DNA from: Muricoccus roseus
Lineage (GTDB): Bacteria; Pseudomonadota; Alphaproteobacteria; Acetobacterales; Acetobacteraceae
Direction: 5' to 3'
Length of the DNA: 64,000 bases
Assembly (NCBI RefSeq): GCF_900141905.1
Contig: NZ_FQZF01000008.1
Span: 62,001 to 126,000, forward strand
Shown here: piece after piece, positions 59,751 through 64,000 of the stretch
Layout of the letters: every line of letters begins with the position of its first letter
How positions within the stretch are numbered: position 1 is the first letter of the stretch
Made by a program: the position numbers and the translations under genes
Notes under the pieces: generated by a model
What the model was told of the DNA's origin: nothing
The model's database searches: none
What the model saw: the letters and a program-made list of their open reading frames with translations, nothing else

Positions 59751-60791
59751 CTACTCGAAGGCGGGCGCGACGAGCAGCCCGCCATCCACCGCAAGGCGGT
59801 TCGGCCCGCCCGCGCGCGGGATCTGCACGCGGGCGCCGGGGCCGAGGTTGCGCTCGTAGATCTCGGCGTAGTTCCCCACCTGGCGAATGGCCTCATAGGC
59901 CCAGGAATCGGACAGGCCGAGCATACGCCCCAGCCCGCCTTCCGCGCCGAGCATCCGGCGCGTCTCGGGATGGGTGGAAGTGGCACGGAGCTGCTCGGCA
60001 TTCGCCGAGGTGATGCCGCGCGCCTCGGCCCCGATGAGCGCGTTCAGAGTCCAGCGCACGATATTGGCCCATTGGCCGTCGCCCTGCCGCACCACCGGGC
60101 CGTTCAGGGCGCTGGTGATGGTCTCGGGGAGGATCACATGCGCCGCGGGGTCCTGCATGGCGCCCAACCGGGCCTGCAGGGTGGAGCGGTCGGTGGTGTA
60201 GGCGTCGCAGCGGCCGGACTCATAGGCAGCCACGGCCTGGGGCGCCGTCTCGAACACCACGGGGCTGAAGCCGATGCCGCGGGCGCGGAACCAGTCCGCC
60301 AGGTTGCGCTCCGTGGTGGTGCCGGACTGGGTGCAGATCGTCGCATCCCGCAGCTCGGAGACATGGGCGACGCCGAGGGCCTTCCTCACCATGAAGCCCT
60401 GGCCGTCATGGAAGGTGACGCCCACGAAATGCAGGCCCAGCGCCGCATCGCGCGAGAGCGTCCAGGTGACGGAGCGGGAGAGCAGGTCCACCTCCCCCGA
60501 CTGGAGCTGGGGGAAGCGGGCGACGGGGGTGGCGGGGGCGAAGGTCACCTTTTCCGCATCGCCCAGGACGGCGGCGGCCAGGGCGCGGCAGAAGTCCACG
60601 TCCAGCCCCTGCCAGCGGCCATTGCTGTCGGCGGCGAAGAAGCCGGGAAAGCTCTCCCCCACGCCGCAGAGGATGCGGCCACGGGCCCGGACCGTGTCGA
60701 GCGTCGCCGACGAGGCCTGCCCGGCCGCGCCGAGGGCGATGGCCGCCAGGGTGAGGCCGGCCGCGAGGGCCCTGGTCGCTGCGCGCTTCAT
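59751..60791 (-). CDS. Amino acid ABC transporter substrate-binding protein (AapJ/BztA-like)
   Basis: Periplasmic binding protein of 346 residues with a signal peptide (ALAAGLTLAAIALGAAGQASSA). The mature start TLDTVRARGRILCGVGESFPGF and the following LDVDFCRALAAAVLGD and FPQLQSGEVDLLSRSVTWTL are typical of the general L-amino acid binder AapJ. A GGGGAT site precedes the ATG. No aapQMP permease or ATPase genes are adjacent, so it is an orphan or works with a distant transporter. Ends 6 bases from the convergent gene. Confidence 0.88.
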   Translation of the reverse strand: MKRAATRALAAGLTLAAIALGAAGQASSATLDTVRARGRILCGVGESFPGFFAADSNGRWQGLDVDFCRALAAAVLGDAEKVTFAPATPVARFPQLQSGEVDLLSRSVTWTLSRDAALGLHFVGVTFHDGQGFMVRKALGVAHVSELRDATICTQSGTTTERNLADWFRARGIGFSPVVFETAPQAVAAYESGRCDAYTTDRSTLQARLGAMQDPAAHVILPETITSALNGPVVRQGDGQWANIVRWTLNALIGAEARGITSANAEQLRATSTHPETRRMLGAEGGLGRMLGLSDSWAYEAIRQVGNYAEIYERNLGPGARVQIPRAGGPNRLAVDGGLLVAPAFE

Positions 60792-60948
60792 CGTGATCCC
60801 CGTCGCATGGCCCATGGGCGCGATTCCAGGGCCAATCGAAGCACCGGCACGGCGGGGCGCCAAGCGGGGGGCTTCCGCGGCGCAGCATCTCCGCCCAACT
60901 TGCGCGTCAGGCTGGACAACCAGGCTGACAGGCTGAACAGGTGCCCGC

Positions 60949-63288
60949 ATGAACGCTCCGACCGATCCCTCGCGGCTGAAATTCGGCATTGGCCAGCCGG
61001 TCTCCCGCAAGGAGGACCCGGTGCTGCTGCGGGGCGAAGGGCGATACAGCGACGACCTCTCCCTGCCCGGCCAGGCCCATGCGGTGATGGTCCGCAGCCC
61101 CTACGCGCATGGGATCATCCGCGGGATCGAGACGGCCGAGGCGGCCGCCATGCCGGGCGTGCTGGTCATCCTCACCGGGCATGAGCTGACCGCGGCCGGG
61201 ATCGGCCCCATGCCGGTGACGGTGGGGCAGAAGAACCGCGACGGCAGCCCGGCCCGCACCCCGATCCAGCCCGTCCTGACCACGGACAAGGTGCGCTTCG
61301 TCGGCGACCCCGTGGCCATGGTGGTGGCCGAGACCGCCAAGCAGGCGCGCGACGCGGCGGAGATGGTCGCGCTCGACATCGACCCCCTGCCTGCCGTGAC
61401 CGAGGCACGGGACGCCGTCGCCCCCGGGGCGCCGCTCCTCTACGACGACATCCCCGGCAACGAGGTGGTGGACTTCCACTATGGCGACGCGGAGGCGGTC
61501 GCGGCGGCCTTCGCCGGCGCGGCGCATGTCACGAAGCTCGCCATCCGCAACAGCCGCGTCGTCGTCTCGCCGATGGAGCCGCGCTCCGCCCTCGCGACCT
61601 TTGAGGAGGGCCGCTACGTGCTGCGCATGGGCAGCCAGGGCGTGTTCGGCATGCGCGGCAACATCGCCAAGGTGATGGGGGTGGAGCCGAAGGACCTGCG
61701 CGTGCTGACCGGCAATGTCGGCGGCTCCTTCGGCATGAAGTCCAGCGTCTATCCCGAATACCCGGCGCTGCTGCTGGCCGCGAAGCGGCTGGGCCGGCCG
61801 GTGAAATGGACGGATACCCGCTCGGAGAGCTTCCTTTCGGACAGCCACGGGCGGGACCATGACTTCGAGGCGGAGCTGGCCCTGGACGCGGAGGGGCATT
61901 TCCTCGCGCTGCGCCTCACGGGCTTCGGCAATCTCGGCGCCTATATGAGCAACGCCACGACGCTGCCCTCCACCGGCAACACGGTGAAGAACGTGATCGG
62001 CGTGTACCGCACGCCGCTGCTGGAGGTCTCCACGCGCTGCGTCTTCACCAACACGACGCCCGTGGGCGCGTATCGTGGCGCGGGGCGGCCCGAGGGCAAC
62101 TACTACATGGAGCGGCTGGTGGACACGGCCGCGCGGGAGATGGGGATCGACCGCGTGGAGCTGCGCCGGCGCAACCACATCCGGCCGGACCAGATCCCCT
62201 ATGATGCGCCGTCCGGCATGCATTACGACAGCGGCGACTTCCCCGCGATCCTGGAGGAGGCGCTGGCGGCGGCGGATTGGGACGGCTTCCCGGCCCGGCG
62301 TGCCGAGGCCCGCAAGCAGGGCAAGCTGCGCGGCATCGGCATCGGCCACTACCTCGAGGTGACGGCGCCGCCCTCGAAGGAGATGGGCGGCATCCGCTTC
62401 GACGAGGATGGCGGCGTGACCATCCTCACGGGCACGCTGGACTACGGGCAGGGCCATGCCTCGCCTTTCGCGCAGGTTCTGGTGGACCGGCTCGGCATTC
62501 CCTTCGAGCGGATCCGCCTGCAGCAGGGCGACAGCGACCTGCTGATCGCGGGCGGCGGCACGGGCGGCTCGCGCTCCCTGATGGCGAGCGGCACCGCCCT
62601 CTCCACGGCGAGCGCGATGGTGATCGAGAAGGGGCGCAGGATCGCGGGCCAGGCGCTGGAGGCGGCCGCGGAGGATATCGAATTCTCGGATGGCCGCTTC
62701 GTCATCGCGGGCACGGATCGCGGCATCGGCATCCTGGAGCTGGCGGCGCAGGCGCGCGCCATGCCGGGCCTGCCCGAGGATCTCCGCTCCCTCGATGTCT
62801 CCACCACCGACCAGTACGAGGATTCCGCTTTCCCCAATGGCTGCCACATCGCCGAGGTGGAGATCGACGAGGAGACGGCCGAGGCGCAGGTGGTCCGCTA
62901 CGTCACGGTGAACGATTTCGGCGTGCTGGTGAACCCGATGCTGGTGGCCGGGCAGGCCCATGGCGGCATCGTGCAGGGCATTGGCCAGGCGCTGACGGAG
63001 CAGACGGCCTATAGCGAGGACGGGCAGCTCCTCAGCGGCTCCTACATGGATTACGGCCTGCCGCGCGCGGAGCACGCGCCCTTCCTCGGCTTCAACAGCC
63101 ACCCCGTGCCAGCCCGCACCAATGCGATCGGCGCCAAGGGCTGTGGCGAGGCGGGCTGCGCGGGCGCGCTGCCGGCGGTGATGAACGCGGTGGTGGATGC
63201 GCTGGCCGAGCGCGGCGTGCGGCATGTGGACATGCCCGCGACCCCGCAGCGGCTCTGGTCCATCCTGAACGAAGGGGTTTCGGCATGA
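60949..63288 (+). CDS. Xanthine dehydrogenase family molybdopterin-binding (CoxL-like) large subunit
   Basis: Molybdenum hydroxylase large subunit, 779 residues. N-terminal GIGQPVSRKEDPVLLRGEGRYSDD, then the substrate-side TGNVGGSFGMKSSVYPE. The active loop is AYRGAGRPEGNYYMERLVD, and the catalytic Glu is in GAKGCGEAGCAG. The true form I CO dehydrogenase loop (AYRCSFR) is absent, so CO oxidation is unlikely. The FAD (CoxM) and 2Fe-2S (CoxS) subunits are not adjacent in the window. The substrate is probably an aldehyde or N-heterocycle. An SDR gene overlaps its stop. Confidence 0.9.
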   Translation: MNAPTDPSRLKFGIGQPVSRKEDPVLLRGEGRYSDDLSLPGQAHAVMVRSPYAHGIIRGIETAEAAAMPGVLVILTGHELTAAGIGPMPVTVGQKNRDGSPARTPIQPVLTTDKVRFVGDPVAMVVAETAKQARDAAEMVALDIDPLPAVTEARDAVAPGAPLLYDDIPGNEVVDFHYGDAEAVAAAFAGAAHVTKLAIRNSRVVVSPMEPRSALATFEEGRYVLRMGSQGVFGMRGNIAKVMGVEPKDLRVLTGNVGGSFGMKSSVYPEYPALLLAAKRLGRPVKWTDTRSESFLSDSHGRDHDFEAELALDAEGHFLALRLTGFGNLGAYMSNATTLPSTGNTVKNVIGVYRTPLLEVSTRCVFTNTTPVGAYRGAGRPEGNYYMERLVDTAAREMGIDRVELRRRNHIRPDQIPYDAPSGMHYDSGDFPAILEEALAAADWDGFPARRAEARKQGKLRGIGIGHYLEVTAPPSKEMGGIRFDEDGGVTILTGTLDYGQGHASPFAQVLVDRLGIPFERIRLQQGDSDLLIAGGGTGGSRSLMASGTALSTASAMVIEKGRRIAGQALEAAAEDIEFSDGRFVIAGTDRGIGILELAAQARAMPGLPEDLRSLDVSTTDQYEDSAFPNGCHIAEVEIDEETAEAQVVRYVTVNDFGVLVNPMLVAGQAHGGIVQGIGQALTEQTAYSEDGQLLSGSYMDYGLPRAEHAPFLGFNSHPVPARTNAIGAKGCGEAGCAGALPAVMNAVVDALAERGVRHVDMPATPQRLWSILNEGVSA

Positions 63289-64000
63289 TCGTCCTCGTCA
63301 CCGGCGCGACGGCGGGCTTCGGCGCGGCCATCGCGCGCCGCTTCGCGCAGGACGGCGCGCGCATCATCGCAGCCGGGCGCCGCGCGGAGCGGCTCGAGGC
63401 ACTGCGGGCCGAACTGGGCACCGACAAGGTGCTGCCTGTGGTGCTGGACGTGCGCGACCGCGAAGCCGTGGCCCGCGCGGTGGAGGGACTGCCGGCGGAA
63501 TGGGCCGGGGTGGATGTGCTGGTGAACAATGCCGGCCTCGCCCTCGGCCTCTCGCCCGCGCAGGAGGCGAGCCTCGATGACTGGGACGCGATGGTGGACA
63601 CCAATGTGAAGGGGTTGATCTACCTGACCCGCGCGGTGCTGCCAGGGATGATCGCGCGCGGGCGCGGCCATGTGGTGAATATCGGCTCCACCGCGGGCGA
63701 GTGGCCCTATCCCGGCGGCAATGTCTATGGCGCCACCAAGGCCTTCGTCCGCCATTTCAGCCTCAACCTGCGCGCCGACCTCTACGGCACGCCGGTGCGG
63801 GTGACCGATATCGAGCCCGGCCTGGTGGGCGGCACGGAGTTCAGCAAGGTGCGCTTCCACGGCGACGATGCGAAAGCCGCCTCGGTCTATGACGGCGCCG
63901 AGGCCCTGACGCCGGAGGACATTGCGGATGCCGTGCACTGGGTTGCCTCGCGGCCGGCCCGGGTGAACGTCAACACACTGCAGGTGATGCCGGTGGCGCA
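63285..64000 (+). CDS. Short-chain dehydrogenase/reductase (YdfG-like), partial at right edge
   Basis: Classical NAD(P) SDR. The dinucleotide motif VTGATAGFGAAIARRF at the N-terminus, VLVNNAGLALG, the catalytic Ser in NIGSTAGEWP and YGATK give a complete triad. About 238 codons are in the window, so only the last few residues of a roughly 248-residue protein are missing. The sequence is closest to YdfG/serine-3-dehydrogenase-type reductases acting on 3-hydroxy acids. The ATG overlaps the stop of the molybdenum subunit (ATGA). Confidence 0.9.
   Translation, partial: MIVLVTGATAGFGAAIARRFAQDGARIIAAGRRAERLEALRAELGTDKVLPVVLDVRDREAVARAVEGLPAEWAGVDVLVNNAGLALGLSPAQEASLDDWDAMVDTNVKGLIYLTRAVLPGMIARGRGHVVNIGSTAGEWPYPGGNVYGATKAFVRHFSLNLRADLYGTPVRVTDIEPGLVGGTEFSKVRFHGDDAKAASVYDGAEALTPEDIADAVHWVASRPARVNVNTLQVMPVA

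Noticed and set aside
60949-63288. Aerobic CO dehydrogenase (coxL form I)
   Set aside because: The diagnostic AYRCSFR loop is replaced by AYRGAGRPE and no CoxM/CoxS genes are adjacent.
1-64000. tRNA/rRNA genes, CRISPR arrays, insertion sequences, prophage, replication origin
   Set aside because: No transposase or integrase motifs, no regularly spaced direct repeats and no recognisable tRNA or rRNA sequence were seen on reading. A covariance-model scan would be needed for a firm negative.

Overview
The window is a very GC-rich bacterial chromosome segment. Its codon use strongly favours G or C in the third position, and many genes overlap by 4 bases (ATGA or GTGA). Gene content and order point to an alphaproteobacterium, most likely an Acetobacteraceae (Roseomonas-like) member: tsaE-amgK-murU-addB-addA, pepA-holC, a PmtA-type phospholipid methyltransferase, ECF42 with a YCII protein, an AapJ-like binding protein, and GTTC-N7-GTTC SOS-box spacing. 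The taxon is inferred from content only. I see no rRNA, tRNA, CRISPR array, insertion sequence or prophage, so this is mostly housekeeping chromosome with small accessory gene sets.

Layout. 1-3.8 kb (minus): lptF-lptG-lptD, the LPS export machinery, with lptD cut by the left edge. 3.9-8.8 kb (minus): a ferric iron ABC binding protein and fused permease, a FAD-linked 2-hydroxyacid oxidase and a lipoprotein trypsin-like protease. 8.9-13.7 kb (minus): metallophosphoesterase, cysQ, a Sua5-type t6A synthase, an RNA methyltransferase and a two-gene ChrA-type transporter. 13.8-15.4 kb: a diguanylate cyclase with an intact inhibitory site. 15.7-19.6 kb (plus): two tandem M17 aminopeptidases, holC and a small acidic protein. 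19.8-26.9 kb: a membrane/DUF4336 fusion, mutL (minus), then a Cys-containing small protein, a TonB-dependent receptor and a type II NADH dehydrogenase. 26.9-33.7 kb: pgi (minus), an LrgA/LrgB pair, rnd, pmtA and a LOV hybrid histidine kinase. 33.8-36.9 kb: a TctC/Bug binding protein (minus), a small protein, and a YCII protein plus ECF42 sigma unit behind a matching ECF42-type promoter.

36.9-45.6 kb (minus): one long run from tRNA t6A synthesis (tsaE) through MurNAc recycling (amgK, murU) to double-strand break repair (addB, addA); a candidate LexA box lies exactly between murU and addB. 45.8-50.5 kb (plus): a tiny lipoprotein, then a tight operon of ferredoxin-NADP reductase, GST, VOC protein, FkbM methyltransferase and a WecA-like polyprenyl-phosphate sugar transferase. 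50.4-53.7 kb (minus): a YjbF-like lipoprotein, an L,D-transpeptidase, a 350-base gap filled with strong hairpins, a small conserved protein and ribA, whose N-terminal half looks like a dead RibB domain. 54-58.5 kb: an OmpR-type response regulator, a convergent PhoR-like kinase, an LpoA-like PBP activator and divergent rsmI. 58.6-64 kb: a GT-A type protein, an orphan AapJ-like binding protein, a xanthine dehydrogenase/CODH-like large subunit and an SDR cut by the right edge.

Several units converge on the envelope (LPS export, undecaprenyl-linked sugar transfer, peptidoglycan recycling and cross-linking, PBP activation). I found no clear-cut unprecedented multi-gene system. The strongest leads are regulatory (SOS box, ECF42 promoter, leaderless-type promoters, hairpin cluster) and a few unusual domain fusions.
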